Notes under the pieces: model-generated
What the model was told of the DNA's origin: nothing
The model's input: only the letters and a program-made list of their open reading frames with translations
Database searches by the model: none
DNA from: Halomonas sp.
GTDB taxonomy: Bacteria; Pseudomonadota; Gammaproteobacteria; Pseudomonadales; Halomonadaceae
Assembly (NCBI RefSeq): GCF_011050415.1
Contig: NZ_DRFS01000003.1
Location: forward strand, 62,001-126,000
Direction: 5' to 3'
Length of the DNA stretch: 64,000 nucleotides
Shown: positions 37,176 through 46,039 of the stretch, one piece after another
How the letters are laid out: every line of letters begins with the position of its first letter
Numbering within the stretch: position 1 is the first letter of the stretch
Position numbers and translations under genes: made by a program

Positions 37176-37493
37176 TTAAATACCGTAATCACGCTCTACT
37201 TTAGCTATGCGCGTTTTAAAATGTTTATACCACTGCTGGTGCCCTAGCCGCTGGGCTTCTTGATGTTCGGCATGGGCTTTCCACGCCTTGATAGAGGGCA
37301 AATCTGCCCAATAGGAAACGGTCACCCCCACCTCGTTTCTGGCGGATTCAACGCCTAGAAAACCCGGCTGCTGAGACGCCAACTCAACCATGCGTGTAGC
37401 CATGTTGTCATAGCCATCCTCCACGTCGGTGCGTAGCGAGGTAAATATAACAGCGTAATAAGGGGGCTCAGGGGTGGTGGCGATTAAAGGCAT
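37176..37493 (-). CDS. Antibiotic biosynthesis monooxygenase-domain protein
   Basis: A 105-aa ferredoxin-like alpha/beta-barrel (ABM) protein. The pattern YYAVIFTSLRT...YDNMATRMVELASQQPGFLGVESARNEVGVTVSYWADLPSIKAWKAHAEHQEAQ is typical of ABM/YgiN-like small monooxygenases or heme/quinol-binding dimers. Specific role unknown. It lies 11 bp from the slipin gene and may be its last partner in an operon. Confidence 0.82.
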   Translation of the reverse strand: MPLIATTPEPPYYAVIFTSLRTDVEDGYDNMATRMVELASQQPGFLGVESARNEVGVTVSYWADLPSIKAWKAHAEHQEAQRLGHQQWYKHFKTRIAKVERDYGI

Positions 37494-37504
37494 TAGTTAA
37501 AAGA

Positions 37505-38293
37505 TTACCCCTCGTGTTTGTCAGCGCTTGGCGCCGTCGATGAACGCTTAGCCTTCATGTCCCTAAAGGCCTCCATGATATCCATGGGCAACGGGAAGAA
37601 AATCGTCGACGCGTTTTTATTGCTCATATCGCTCATGGTCTGTAGGTAGCGAAGTTGTAGCGCGGCTGAGTTTTCCTGCATTACATTGGCTGCCTCAACC
37701 AGTTTTTTCGACGCCTGCAATTCGCCTTCTGCGTGGATGACCTTGGCGCGACGCTCTCGCTCTGCCTCAGCTTGGCGGGCAATGGCGCGGATCATACTCT
37801 CATCCAAATCCACATGTTTGATCTCAACATTCGCCACTTTAATACCCCACGCTTCAGTCTGAGCATCGATAATTTCCTGAATATCGCTATTAAGCTTATC
37901 GCGTTCGGATAGCATTTCATCTAGGTCATGCTTACCCAGCACTGAGCGAAGCGTGGTCTGGGCCAACTGGCTGGTAGCCTGGGTGAAATTCTCGACCTGG
38001 ATAATCGCTCTTTCAGGATCAACCACGCGGAAATAGAGTACGGCATTAACCCTAACCGTTACGTTATCCCTAGAAATTACATCCTGCTCCGGCACGTCCA
38101 TAGTCACAACGCGCAGATCGACTACCTCCATCTTCTGGATACCGGGAATCACCATGCCCAACCCCGGTCCTTTTACCTTCTGGAATCGACCAAGAAAGAA
38201 CACCACGCCGCGCTTGTATTCCGGCAAAATACGAATCGAGGCCGCAATCAACAGCAGCACCAGTACCACAGGAACCAAATACGAAATAATCAT
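37505..38293 (-). CDS. Slipin (SPFH/stomatin-like) membrane protein
   Basis: A 262-aa SPFH protein: one N-terminal membrane helix ([19 protein letters not shown]), the SPFH domain ([59 protein letters not shown]) and a coiled-coil tail with [20 protein letters not shown]. Forms ring-like membrane-domain scaffolds. It sits 57 bp behind an NfeD-type protease gene; this pair is a well-known functional unit. AGGAGG 7 nt before the ATG. Confidence 0.92.
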   Translation of the reverse strand: MIISYLVPVVLVLLLIAASIRILPEYKRGVVFFLGRFQKVKGPGLGMVIPGIQKMEVVDLRVVTMDVPEQDVISRDNVTVRVNAVLYFRVVDPERAIIQVENFTQATSQLAQTTLRSVLGKHDLDEMLSERDKLNSDIQEIIDAQTEAWGIKVANVEIKHVDLDESMIRAIARQAEAERERRAKVIHAEGELQASKKLVEAANVMQENSAALQLRYLQTMSDMSNKNASTIFFPLPMDIMEAFRDMKAKRSSTAPSADKHEG

Positions 38294-38350
38294 GGAGCAC
38301 CTCCTCTAGCAGATGGTCTGTCACCCAGAAGCTCTCGAAAGCTGCGAGCT

Positions 38351-39712
38351 CTAATGGGGTGAGACATATACCGTCAAACCTTCAAGCCGCACCACTGTTA
38401 GCTCATCGCCCTGCTTAACGGGAACATCGCTCACTGCGTTCCAACGTTCGCCGTGCAAGCGCACATGACCCTTGGTAGCAAAATCCTCCAGAGCAACGGC
38501 GTTTGCACCAATCAACTGCTCAGCGCCCGTCAGTACTCGGCGGTGACGAAGCTTTGCAAAACGCATCAATGTCCATAGCATCAGTCCTGCGGAAACCAGC
38601 GCCACGCCAGCGATAAGCGGCAATGAAATGGCGAAATACTCTACATCCATCAGCATGACCGACCCGAGCACAAAAGCGACGATGCCTCCCACGCCCAACA
38701 CGCCAAAGCTCGGCAATAATGTCTCCCCCACCATCAACGCTAATCCCACTATGATTAACGCAAGCCCAGCGTAATTAATTGGCAGTACTTGAAACGCAAA
38801 CAGTGCCAGCAACAGACAAATGATGCCGATAGTGCCAGGGAATAAGCTGCCCGGGCTGGAAAGCTCAAATATCAGTCCGTAAAAACCTAGAATCATCAAG
38901 AAGTAGGCGATATTAGTGTTAGTGATCAGAGAAAGCAGCAGAGTCCGCCAGTCCGGATCAAAACGTTCAATAGAGAGGTCGGCGGTAGCTAGAGTGTATT
39001 CTCCGCTCTCCATCACCACCGTCATGCCATCGATCTGCGACAGCAGGTCGTCTAGATTGCGCGCAACCACGTTAATAACGTTTTGCTCCAATGCTTGATT
39101 TGCGGTGAGATTTACTGCATCGCGCACAGCTTGTTCTGCCCAATCGGCATTGCGACCATGACGCTCAGCCAAGCCTCGGATAAAACTCACCGCGTCTTCC
39201 ATTACTTTACGCTCCATGGCGCTGCCTTCATGGCTCCGCTGCTCTGTAGCGTTTTCATCCTCGGTAGAACCATTGCCCGTCAGCCCGCCTCCGCCCATTT
39301 GAACAGGCGTTGCAGAGCCTAGATGTGTCGAGGGAGCCATGGCGGCAACATGACTGCCATATAGTAAATAAGTGCCCGCGCTAGCTGCTCGCGCACCACT
39401 AGGGGATACGTACATTACCACCGGAATCTCTGAATTGAGCATTGCGCGAATCATATCCCGGGTGGTGTCTACCAGCCCACCCGGAGTATCGATTTCCACA
39501 ATCACCACTTCGCTCTGCCCTTCACGGGCATTGCGCAGGCCGCGCTCTAGATAATCTTTGGTCGCTGGGCCAATGGCGCCTTCTATACTAAGCACCACAG
39601 CACCAGGAGGAGTGGTTTGTGCAATAGCCTGCCAAGTGAATGACAGAACGGCCATAAACAGGCCAGCAATTAATAGCCAGAGCCAGTGCGATTTTAGAGA
39701 AAGGGCAGTCAT
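38351..39712 (-). CDS. NfeD family membrane serine protease
   Basis: A 453-aa ClpP-like membrane protease of the NfeD1b long form. After a signal/anchor helix comes the ClpP-fold domain with catalytic Ser in SGARAASAGTYLLYGSHV and a Lys further on; the C-terminal half has four to five helices and ends in an OB-fold NfeD domain (LIGANAVALEDF, VRLHGERWNAVSD). It is believed to cut the C-terminal tail of its slipin partner. ATG 39712 has GGAG 5 nt upstream; the GTG 39718 lies closer to the box. Confidence 0.9.
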   Translation of the reverse strand: MTALSLKSHWLWLLIAGLFMAVLSFTWQAIAQTTPPGAVVLSIEGAIGPATKDYLERGLRNAREGQSEVVIVEIDTPGGLVDTTRDMIRAMLNSEIPVVMYVSPSGARAASAGTYLLYGSHVAAMAPSTHLGSATPVQMGGGGLTGNGSTEDENATEQRSHEGSAMERKVMEDAVSFIRGLAERHGRNADWAEQAVRDAVNLTANQALEQNVINVVARNLDDLLSQIDGMTVVMESGEYTLATADLSIERFDPDWRTLLLSLITNTNIAYFLMILGFYGLIFELSSPGSLFPGTIGIICLLLALFAFQVLPINYAGLALIIVGLALMVGETLLPSFGVLGVGGIVAFVLGSVMLMDVEYFAISLPLIAGVALVSAGLMLWTLMRFAKLRHRRVLTGAEQLIGANAVALEDFATKGHVRLHGERWNAVSDVPVKQGDELTVVRLEGLTVYVSPH

Positions 39713-39889
39713 ACTCACTCCCCACGCTCGGCAACTTGGAAACGATCATCTAACCGTCATAGGCCATCTGAGCGTCAAATTTACAGACTGCGAAGAAAGC
39801 CGAGGGTTATATACACAACGTAGCACCACCATCGCGCTACGTCATATCAATAGGCACAACAGAGCGTTATTGGAGGGAAACCTACTTTA

Positions 39890-40297
39890 CTACTGTACGT
39901 AATAGCCGCTAACCCGCCAAGCATCACCGTCTAAATGCGGAGTAACGGTTTCAATCCTACGGGCGTGATTCGCAAACCGAGTTTGAAAGGTAAAAATCAT
40001 ATAGTCGCCATATGGCGCGCCTGGCATAGACCTTTCGCTGGTTACTCGCACACGCTGACGGGCCTCTACCGGTCCAAAATCGCGACGGGCAGCGCCAATC
40101 GTGCGCTCCAGCATGCTGGGAGACAGCGGTATTTGCAGCAAGGGAGAGGAGCTTTCCCAAGCTTGCTCATACAGGCCGTTATCGATAGCCTCCAGCCATG
40201 CTAATGCCGCCGCTTCCGCCGCATTGGTATTTGAATGGGCATAAGTGGAGAGTGTAAGGAGCAAGGTAGCGACGATTGAGGAGACTGTTTTGGGCAT
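39890..40297 (-). CDS. Secreted DUF4019-like protein
   Basis: A 135-aa exported protein. Signal peptide VSSIVATLLLTLSTYAHS; the mature part begins NTNAAEAAALAWLEAIDNGLYEQAWE and ends SGYYVQ, the pattern of the DUF4019 family of small periplasmic proteins of unknown function. ATG 40297 is preferred because AAGAGAG lies 6 nt upstream; the ATG at 40315 would add six residues and spoil the signal peptide. Confidence 0.72.
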   Translation of the reverse strand: MPKTVSSIVATLLLTLSTYAHSNTNAAEAAALAWLEAIDNGLYEQAWESSSPLLQIPLSPSMLERTIGAARRDFGPVEARQRVRVTSERSMPGAPYGDYMIFTFQTRFANHARRIETVTPHLDGDAWRVSGYYVQ

Positions 40298-40493
40298 GGC
40301 GAACTCTCTTGGCATTTGGCAGTGACCAGAGAAATTTCGATGGTCTTAGGTACATATCGGTAATCGGCGGAGTTTCTTTAGCGCTGATGGGAATTTTGAA
40401 TAGCTGTACAGTTATAGCGACACTCGCTTCTCAAACCTTACCCGCTCGTTTACTATGCGCCACCCGCTACCTTCCAGCTACTATCAGGCCACT

Positions 40494-41237
40494 ATGTCCG
40501 CCAACGCGCTTTATACCGATCTTTCTGGCTACTACGATTTAATGTGCGTGGATATTAACTACCAAGCGCAAAGCAACGCCATTCGTAGGCTCCATCAAAT
40601 CTTCGGTAACGGCGGCAATAACCACCTAGATTTAGCCTGTGGCACTGGCCCACACGTGCGCCATTTCATTGGTTTTGGCTTTAATAGTAGCGGGCTGGAT
40701 ATCAACCAACCCATGCTGGATATCGCCGCGACACGCTGTCCAGAGGCTCAATTTACCTTGCAAGACATGGGTGATTTTACAGTTGATGCACCCCAAGACT
40801 TAATCACCTGCTTTTTATACTCTATTCACTATAACGATGGAATCGACAAGCTAAAAGCGTGCATTACCAGTGCCTGCCGCGCCTTAAAAATGGGTGGCGT
40901 TTTCTATTTCAATGCGGTTGATAAGCATAAAATCAACAATGCCTTATCTGTGAAACATACCGCTAAGCAAGCAGATGATACTTTTACCTTCCGCTCTGGT
41001 TGGCACTTCAGCGGGCAAGGTGAGCAACAGTCGCTTAGGCTTAGTATTGAGAAAACCAACGCGGAAGGAATGCAGGTGTGGAACGACGAGCACCCTATGG
41101 TGGCCGTCACTTTTTCGCAGTTAATCGCCCTATTGGAGCCCGAGTTTGAGGTTCATGTGTTCGAGCACAACTACGAGACCATCCAACCCTGGGATAACCA
41201 ATCTGGGAATGCAATTTTCGTCTGCGTGAAACGTTAA
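40494..41237 (+). CDS. SAM-dependent methyltransferase
   Basis: A 247-aa class I methyltransferase. Motif I is LDLACGTGPHVRHF; post-I acidic residue in SSGLDINQPML; motif II region TLQDMGDFTVDAPQDLITCFLYSIHY. The rest resembles glycine/small-molecule N-methyltransferases (FYFNAVDKHKINN). Substrate unknown. ATG 40494 gives the typical start; an upstream ATG (40455) would add 13 residues of no family similarity. Confidence 0.8.
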   Translation: MSANALYTDLSGYYDLMCVDINYQAQSNAIRRLHQIFGNGGNNHLDLACGTGPHVRHFIGFGFNSSGLDINQPMLDIAATRCPEAQFTLQDMGDFTVDAPQDLITCFLYSIHYNDGIDKLKACITSACRALKMGGVFYFNAVDKHKINNALSVKHTAKQADDTFTFRSGWHFSGQGEQQSLRLSIEKTNAEGMQVWNDEHPMVAVTFSQLIALLEPEFEVHVFEHNYETIQPWDNQSGNAIFVCVKR

Positions 41238-41293
41238 TCCTCAGTACGGCTCAAATGTCCGCCGCAATGCAACGGCCCTCTCAGCGCTTAACC

Positions 41294-41842
41294 TTATGAG
41301 GGTTTGACCACCAATCTTGGCCAGGTTTGCAGCCAACGTTTGCGGTGTATTCGGTCCACAAAATCTGCTCGTTTTGGCCGCTTCGGATTTAGTGTAATGC
41401 TCAAGTCAAACAGCGGCTTCACACCAAAGGGAGCCACCATAATGACTTCGCCATCATCACCCAAAGAAGCACCCACAGCAGTCTCTACTTCAACCCAGAA
41501 ACTCATGGCATCTTCAGTTGAGGTATACGGGCAGTCCCTATTCCGCTCGTGCATTCTTGCCTGATTCTTTACCGACCACGGGAGCTTCGAAGCGGCCCTC
41601 AACTCACGTCCAATTTCCCGATCACGAGAATCACTCATCTCTTGCTGATCGAAATAAATTAAATCAATGTCGTTTAGCGGCGTACTCGATGAAAAGCCAT
41701 GTAGTTTGTCCCATGCCAAATTTCTAACAAATCCGGCGGCGAGGCACCAACCCGGCAGTTTTTGAGCAGCCGCTATCGTAAGCGCCTCCATGCGCACCGG
41801 ATCATTCGTCATCCAATGTTTGATCACCGCTTCATGATCCAT
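41294..41842 (-). CDS. Nucleotidyltransferase family protein (DUF925/COG3575 type)
   Basis: A 182-aa protein with a minimal nucleotidyltransferase fold: LAAGFVRNLAWDKLHG and PLNDIDLIYFD (the GG/S and DxD elements) followed by ARMHERNRDCPYTSTEDAMSFWVE. This matches the COG3575-type family, whose substrates are not known. It may form a short unit with the DUF1456 gene downstream of it, both on the minus strand, but a 250-bp gap lies between. Confidence 0.8.
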   Translation of the reverse strand: MDHEAVIKHWMTNDPVRMEALTIAAAQKLPGWCLAAGFVRNLAWDKLHGFSSSTPLNDIDLIYFDQQEMSDSRDREIGRELRAASKLPWSVKNQARMHERNRDCPYTSTEDAMSFWVEVETAVGASLGDDGEVIMVAPFGVKPLFDLSITLNPKRPKRADFVDRIHRKRWLQTWPRLVVKPS

Positions 41843-42091
41843 CTCAATACCTAACTTATCTGCCTGCTTCTAGCTGTTATTCAGCCGACACCCTAATTGA
41901 ACAGATATCGCTTTAGATGCTCAGCACCGCGGAGTGCGCGAAGACCGTTCAAGGCACATAGACAATGACAGCTGCTTACGCCTGCAAATAGAGTAGTTAC
42001 ACATTTTCGAGCTGTTAACATTGAAGTATTTTGGCAAAAGGCTAACTCAACTCAAAATCAGCTGGTGGTTAGCCTTTATTAAGCGCTGAAA

Positions 42092-42577
42092 TTAGGATTC
42101 CGAACCTGAACTATCTTGGCTTGGGCGTAATTGAAGCTGAATGCCGAGTAAAAAATTGCGCAGCACCTGATCTTTACACTCTCGATAATTTTTATGACTC
42201 GGCTTGCGGAAAAACGCACTTAATTCATGGTTACTTAAGCGAAAACCCGCCAATTCATAAGCTGCCAAAATATCCTCAGCTTTTAAATTCAACGCAATGC
42301 GCAGTTTCTGAAACACCATATTGTTGTTCAACTGCGATTCCGGCGCAGGCTGCGGGCCTTCGCGCTTGCCACGTTTAAAGCTAATAAAGCCGTTCAAGAA
42401 TGACGCAAACTCTTTGTTCTTCATTGTGACAAAGGCGTCGTCTTCATCCTTTTTCAGCCATGCTGTGACCTGTTGTTGAGTCACGCTGACCTCTGCCAAA
42501 GCGAAGATATCCACGATGGTGGCGTCTTTTAAATCGAAGGTGTAGCGTATACGGCGGAAAATATCATTATTCGTCAA
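42092..42577 (-). CDS. DUF1456 family protein (YehS-like)
   Basis: A ~161-aa protein of two tandem DUF1456 repeats: NNDIFRRIRYTFDLKDATIVDIFALAEVSVTQQQVTAWL and NNMVFQKLRIALNLKAEDILAAYELAGFRLSNHELSAFF, plus FASFLNGFISFKRGKREG. E. coli YehS has the same layout. Function unknown. Alignment with the family points to TTG 42577 as start, with AGGGA about 7 nt upstream; the longer GTG start at 42610 adds 11 unrelated residues. Confidence 0.8.
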   Translation of the reverse strand: MTNNDIFRRIRYTFDLKDATIVDIFALAEVSVTQQQVTAWLKKDEDDAFVTMKNKEFASFLNGFISFKRGKREGPQPAPESQLNNNMVFQKLRIALNLKAEDILAAYELAGFRLSNHELSAFFRKPSHKNYRECKDQVLRNFLLGIQLQLRPSQDSSGSES

Positions 42578-42664
42578 AATAGCGTCCCTAGTCTTAGGCA
42601 AACCCAGCACAAACAGGCTTTATGTGCATTATCGTCGATCTCACTGACATCAGCAGCTTAAACA

Positions 42665-43087
42665 TTAACCTGCCGTTAGTTTTTCTAGAAGCTGATCAAT
42701 TTCATCTCTAAGCTCGCCATCTTCAATTTTATTGGCGGTAATTTGAGCATTTCTAAGGTTATTGATGGCCGCGTCGGTCTGGCCTAACTCGACTTGCAAT
42801 TTTGCCATGGAGAACGCGATAGACGACATATGATCTTTCGAATTCACCGCTACGGCTTTTTCAAAAGCTTTTTCGTATACAGCCAGCGCCTCATCTAACT
42901 CTTCAGTAAAATCGGCCAGGGTTTCCCACTGCTCCGGGTGATCTTTATCGCTGTGTTCATTCTCGGTACAAATAGCTTCCAACTGCGCGTAGAGCGCATC
43001 GAAAGCCTCTCTATCCTCTTTATCAGCAGCCTTCATGAGTTTTTCAGCGAGTTCGTAAACCGCCTTGTATATTTTGGTGTTAATCAT
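42665..43087 (-). CDS. Hypothetical helical (TPR-like) protein
   Basis: A 140-aa highly acidic, all-helical protein: repeats of A/L-rich helices such as YKAVYELAEKLMKAADKEDREAFDALYAQLEAI and LAVYEKAFEKAVAVNSKDHMSSIAFSMAKLQVELGQTDAAINNLRNAQITA, reminiscent of tetratricopeptide repeats. No catalytic motif. Possibly a protein-interaction factor. AAGG lies 9 nt before the ATG. Confidence 0.6.
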   Translation of the reverse strand: MINTKIYKAVYELAEKLMKAADKEDREAFDALYAQLEAICTENEHSDKDHPEQWETLADFTEELDEALAVYEKAFEKAVAVNSKDHMSSIAFSMAKLQVELGQTDAAINNLRNAQITANKIEDGELRDEIDQLLEKLTAG

Positions 43088-43247
43088 GAACGACTACCTT
43101 TTCTCTATTAAAAACAGTAACAAGTAAAAACCTGCTGAAAATCAACGTTTGCAATTCAGCCACAACTCCGTGGCCAGTGGGATTATACCCTTTGCGGGCG
43201 GCCCTAAGGTCGTTCATTTCTCCGCTTTCGTTTACCAGTAGCACTTG

Positions 43248-43649
43248 CTACTGATCAGCTTCGTGGTTGATCCCATCACTGACAGGAATATTATCCAAGT
43301 CAAACGGATTAACGCCTTCCAAACATCCAATATTGAAGCCATAAATATGGGGATGAGAGCGCGTTTGGTGGTGCGTATAAATGCCACAGTTAGAACAGAA
43401 ATAGTGCTTTGCAACGCCCGAATTGAATTGGTAAAGCGCCAGATGCTCAGTGCCGCTGACAACGCGAAGGCTACTCAACGGCACATACGCCATAACCGCG
43501 CCTTTGCGACTGCAAATCGAACAATTACACCTTTTTGCTTCAACAAGGCCATCGTGCAAATCGAGCTCAAGCACTACCATGCCGCAGTGGCACGTCGCCC
43601 TATGCTTGCGCTGGATCTCTACCCCGCCTACATGCTTGATCATTGCCAT
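43248..43649 (-). CDS. GFA family protein (first of two)
   Basis: A 133-aa member of the glutathione-dependent formaldehyde-activating (GFA) fold. The zinc Cys sets are visible: CHCGMVV, RCNCSICSRKGAVMAYV and FCSNCGIYTHHQ. Family members include centromere-like and uncharacterised Cys-rich enzymes; formaldehyde activation should not be assumed. A second GFA gene lies 16 bp away on the same strand, suggesting duplication or partnership. Confidence 0.82.
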   Translation of the reverse strand: MAMIKHVGGVEIQRKHRATCHCGMVVLELDLHDGLVEAKRCNCSICSRKGAVMAYVPLSSLRVVSGTEHLALYQFNSGVAKHYFCSNCGIYTHHQTRSHPHIYGFNIGCLEGVNPFDLDNIPVSDGINHEADQ

Positions 43650-43665
43650 GGCGTTCAGACCGTGG

Positions 43666-44127
43666 TTATGGGATTTGAGACTCTACATTGCATTCAGCAT
43701 TGGTACGCTGCAACGCTTCATGAAGTGATTTCAAACTATCTGGACCGCCAGCTAGCCGAACACAGCTGCCTGCCTCTTGCGTCCATGTTGCCGCTGAAGA
43801 GAGATGCAGATGAACAGAAATTTGAGAGAACGTCGCACCATCAAGCAAACCTGCTGGAACCCATATCAAATCAGTGTCTCTCAATTTATTGGGTACCGGG
43901 CTGCCGCAGACCGAACAAAAATCACTTCGGTAGCCGGTTGGCTTTTGAAAAGATCGGATATTCGACTGGCCTGACATCCATCGAAAGCTCTGCTCATCGA
44001 CAAAGGTGGCAGCGTTAGCGGCAGACCCAGTCGCTTTGCGGCACAAGGAGCAGTGGCATTGATAAAGGTTGGGTAGCTCACCCTCAATTTCAAACGCCAC
44101 CCCTCCACAGAGACATTCACCTCTCAT
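43666..44127 (-). CDS. GFA family protein (second of two)
   Basis: A 153-aa GFA-fold protein with the same zinc sets: MRGECLCGGVAFEIEG, YQCHCSLCRKATGSAANAATFV and FCSVCGSPVPNKL. It is more typical of the family than its neighbour. AGGAG 7 nt before the ATG. Confidence 0.85.
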   Translation of the reverse strand: MRGECLCGGVAFEIEGELPNLYQCHCSLCRKATGSAANAATFVDEQSFRWMSGQSNIRSFQKPTGYRSDFCSVCGSPVPNKLRDTDLIWVPAGLLDGATFSQISVHLHLSSAATWTQEAGSCVRLAGGPDSLKSLHEALQRTNAECNVESQIP

Positions 44128-44157
44128 AGAATACTCCTGTAATGCCGCTAACCATTA

Positions 44158-44583
44158 TTAACAGTAATGCTCCATGATGAACTCGCGATGGCCAGTATGT
44201 TCATCAATTTGCTCAAGGAGTGGAATAAATCCATGCTGCTTATAAAAATGGATACTAGGCGTATTGTCACTGTAGACACTTAGCTGTAGACACTCCCTTC
44301 TGCTCTTGGCATCATCCATCAACATTGAGCCTATCCCCTTTCCTTGTAAGCCTGGAGACACAAAAATCGCAGCTAGCGTATTTCCGTAGAGGCTATAGAA
44401 GCCAGTGACTTGCCCCTCAGATTCAAATACAAAAGTCTCCGACGCAGGAATGTATACATCACGCATTTCGCTAACTTTTGATTTCCAATATTCTGAACCA
44501 ACAAACGAGTGAGCTTTGATCGATGCTGAAAGCCAGATATCCAAAATCTGCTCAATATCCGACTCTCGGTATTTGCGAATCAT
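44158..44583 (-). CDS. GNAT family N-acetyltransferase
   Basis: A 141-aa acetyltransferase similar to YjaB/PhnO-size enzymes: starts MIRKYRESDIEQILDIW, acetyl-CoA loop SPGLQGKGIGSMLMDDAKS, end IHFYKQHGFIPLLEQIDEHTGHREFIM. The HTGHREFIM end is typical of the putative YjaB-like group. Substrate unknown. AGGA 9 nt before the start. Confidence 0.88.
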   Translation of the reverse strand: MIRKYRESDIEQILDIWLSASIKAHSFVGSEYWKSKVSEMRDVYIPASETFVFESEGQVTGFYSLYGNTLAAIFVSPGLQGKGIGSMLMDDAKSRRECLQLSVYSDNTPSIHFYKQHGFIPLLEQIDEHTGHREFIMEHYC

Positions 44584-44889
44584 CTAGATGTTCCTACTGA
44601 TGGCCAACGGCGTTAAAGGTGTTACCAAAAAGCTGTTTCGCCCTGGAAAAAATGGCAACCTATTCTAAGGAGAGACAACATTATAAAAGTAAGTCTGAAA
44701 TGTTTCGAACCTTATCAAAATTTTTATTTTCAATGAATTAGCTACCGGAACTCACCTTCTGATAATTTTGATCTCATTCCCATCGAGAACGCTAGCATTT
44801 TAACAGCATATTCAAAGGGTCTTTTACTGTGCCAGTAAAATCTAAATCCACCACAGAGAAGCGCCTGCTGAAAGTGCAATTAAAAACTT
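44584..44889. other. Gene-free 306-bp stretch
   Basis: AT-rich spacer between the acetyltransferase and the flavodoxin-family gene. I found no convincing gene, terminator, repeat or attC-like site here. A basic plus-strand frame from GTG 44828 has no recognised similarity and antisense overlap, so it is not called. Confidence 0.6.
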
Positions 44890-45450
44890 TTATGTCACGA
44901 ATTTCTGGCCGATTAGCGCCACCCGCTGTCCTAAATAACGTGCGGCAAGTAAGTCTGTTTCATCTAAAACGCTGTCTATGGAATGAGCGATAAGTCCAGA
45001 TTGTGCACCCAGCCTGTTACGCATTGCTGGATCGTAATTACCCGGTATATCCAAGCCAGCCCATAGCATGCCATGCTGATTCGCGAACACTTGCATGTAT
45101 TGAAGCGTATTCAGCTGATCGCCACTTAAGTTGGCACCAATGGTAAAACCAGCGGCAACCTTGTTTGCCCAAGATTGCTTTGACCACAGCTCACCAGTGG
45201 CATCACTAAAGGCTTTAAACTGGGCTGACACGCAGCCCATATAGGTGGGTGAACCGAAGACTACTACATCGGCACTATCTAATTGCTGCAGTAGTTTTGT
45301 ATTACAAAAACGCCCCTCCACAATATCTGCCCCAACGATCTCTATTTGAATTACATCAACGCCAGGCTGCGCTGCCGCGCCCTCAGCGACAGCCTGTGCA
45401 AGTTGCTTAGTACTGCCCGAAGCAGAATGAAAAACAACGGCGACGTTCAT
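44890..45450 (-). CDS. Flavodoxin-family NAD(P)H oxidoreductase
   Basis: A 186-aa flavodoxin/WrbA-fold protein: VVFHSASGSTKQLAQAVAEGA (FMN phosphate loop), VVFGSPTYMGCVSAQFKAF (isoalloxazine loop) and GFTIGANLSGDQLNTLQ. Probably an FMN-dependent quinone reductase. Its ATG overlaps the stop codon of the preceding VOC gene (TAATG), so the pair is co-translated and should be under SoxR control. Confidence 0.85.
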   Translation of the reverse strand: MNVAVVFHSASGSTKQLAQAVAEGAAAQPGVDVIQIEIVGADIVEGRFCNTKLLQQLDSADVVVFGSPTYMGCVSAQFKAFSDATGELWSKQSWANKVAAGFTIGANLSGDQLNTLQYMQVFANQHGMLWAGLDIPGNYDPAMRNRLGAQSGLIAHSIDSVLDETDLLAARYLGQRVALIGQKFVT

Positions 45451-45935
45451 TACACCTCCCCCCTCCGTTGCTGCACTGCTTGTTGCTGTGCATCTCCCTG
45501 TTCTGCTGATGGCAAAGCATCGCGGTTTAAATTCCGTTCCGCCGGGATATCACTCAGATACTCGACAAACTCCACCTCAAACCCAGCTGGATCGACAAAA
45601 TAGACATTCTTGCGAAACGGCTCTACAGCCCCTGGTTTCGCAATGGCAAAACCCGCGTTATTTAACCTAGCAACAACGGCATCAAGGTTATCGGTCACAT
45701 AGGCAAAATGGGCCAAGCCAACGCTGTGGCCTTTCAAGTCGCGGTTCTCCCCTTCGCCGTGATCGCTTAGCGCCAGGTAATGCTCATCGTCACCAAAGTG
45801 CACCCATTTACGCGGTTTGCCATACCACTCGCCATGGCCTTCATCGCGCACCCGCCAATGCGGGAATACGGCGCGGTAAAAGTCCAGCATGGCATCCATA
45901 TCATCAACGACTAGATTCACGTGTTCCAAGTACAT
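45450..45935 (-). CDS. VOC (glyoxalase/bleomycin resistance) family protein
   Basis: A 161-aa single-chain vicinal-oxygen-chelate protein: two beta-alpha-beta-beta-beta modules with LEHVNLVVDDMDAMLDFYRAVFP and LAHFAYVTDNLDAVVARLNNAGF, and metal ligands such as the early His and the late Glu in FVDPAGFEVEFVE. It may detoxify electrophiles or quinones. It is divergent from soxR and its promoter overlaps the SoxR box. AAGGAG 7 nt before the ATG. Confidence 0.87.
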   Translation of the reverse strand: MYLEHVNLVVDDMDAMLDFYRAVFPHWRVRDEGHGEWYGKPRKWVHFGDDEHYLALSDHGEGENRDLKGHSVGLAHFAYVTDNLDAVVARLNNAGFAIAKPGAVEPFRKNVYFVDPAGFEVEFVEYLSDIPAERNLNRDALPSAEQGDAQQQAVQQRRGEV

Positions 45936-45973
45936 AAGTGTCTCCTTGCATTAAGTGAAATGGCAGGATAAAA

Positions 45974-45991
45974 CCTCAACTTAACTTTAGG
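45974..45991. promoter_or_regulatory. SoxR box
   Basis: CCTCAACTTAACTTTAGG matches the known SoxR box CCTCAAGTTAACTTGAGG at 16 of 18 positions. On the minus strand it lies between TTTACC (-35-like) and TATCCT (-10-like) spaced 19 bp, the over-long spacing expected for SoxR-type activation of the VOC gene. Confidence 0.82.
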
Positions 45992-46039
45992 TAAAGCTGT
46001 TTTTGGAAAAAAATGGCAAAAAAGATTCAGGAGTGCGTG

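Noticed and set aside
43245-44018. 257-aa plus-strand frame across both GFA genes
   Set aside because: Antisense to two clear zinc-Cys proteins; no recognised domain.
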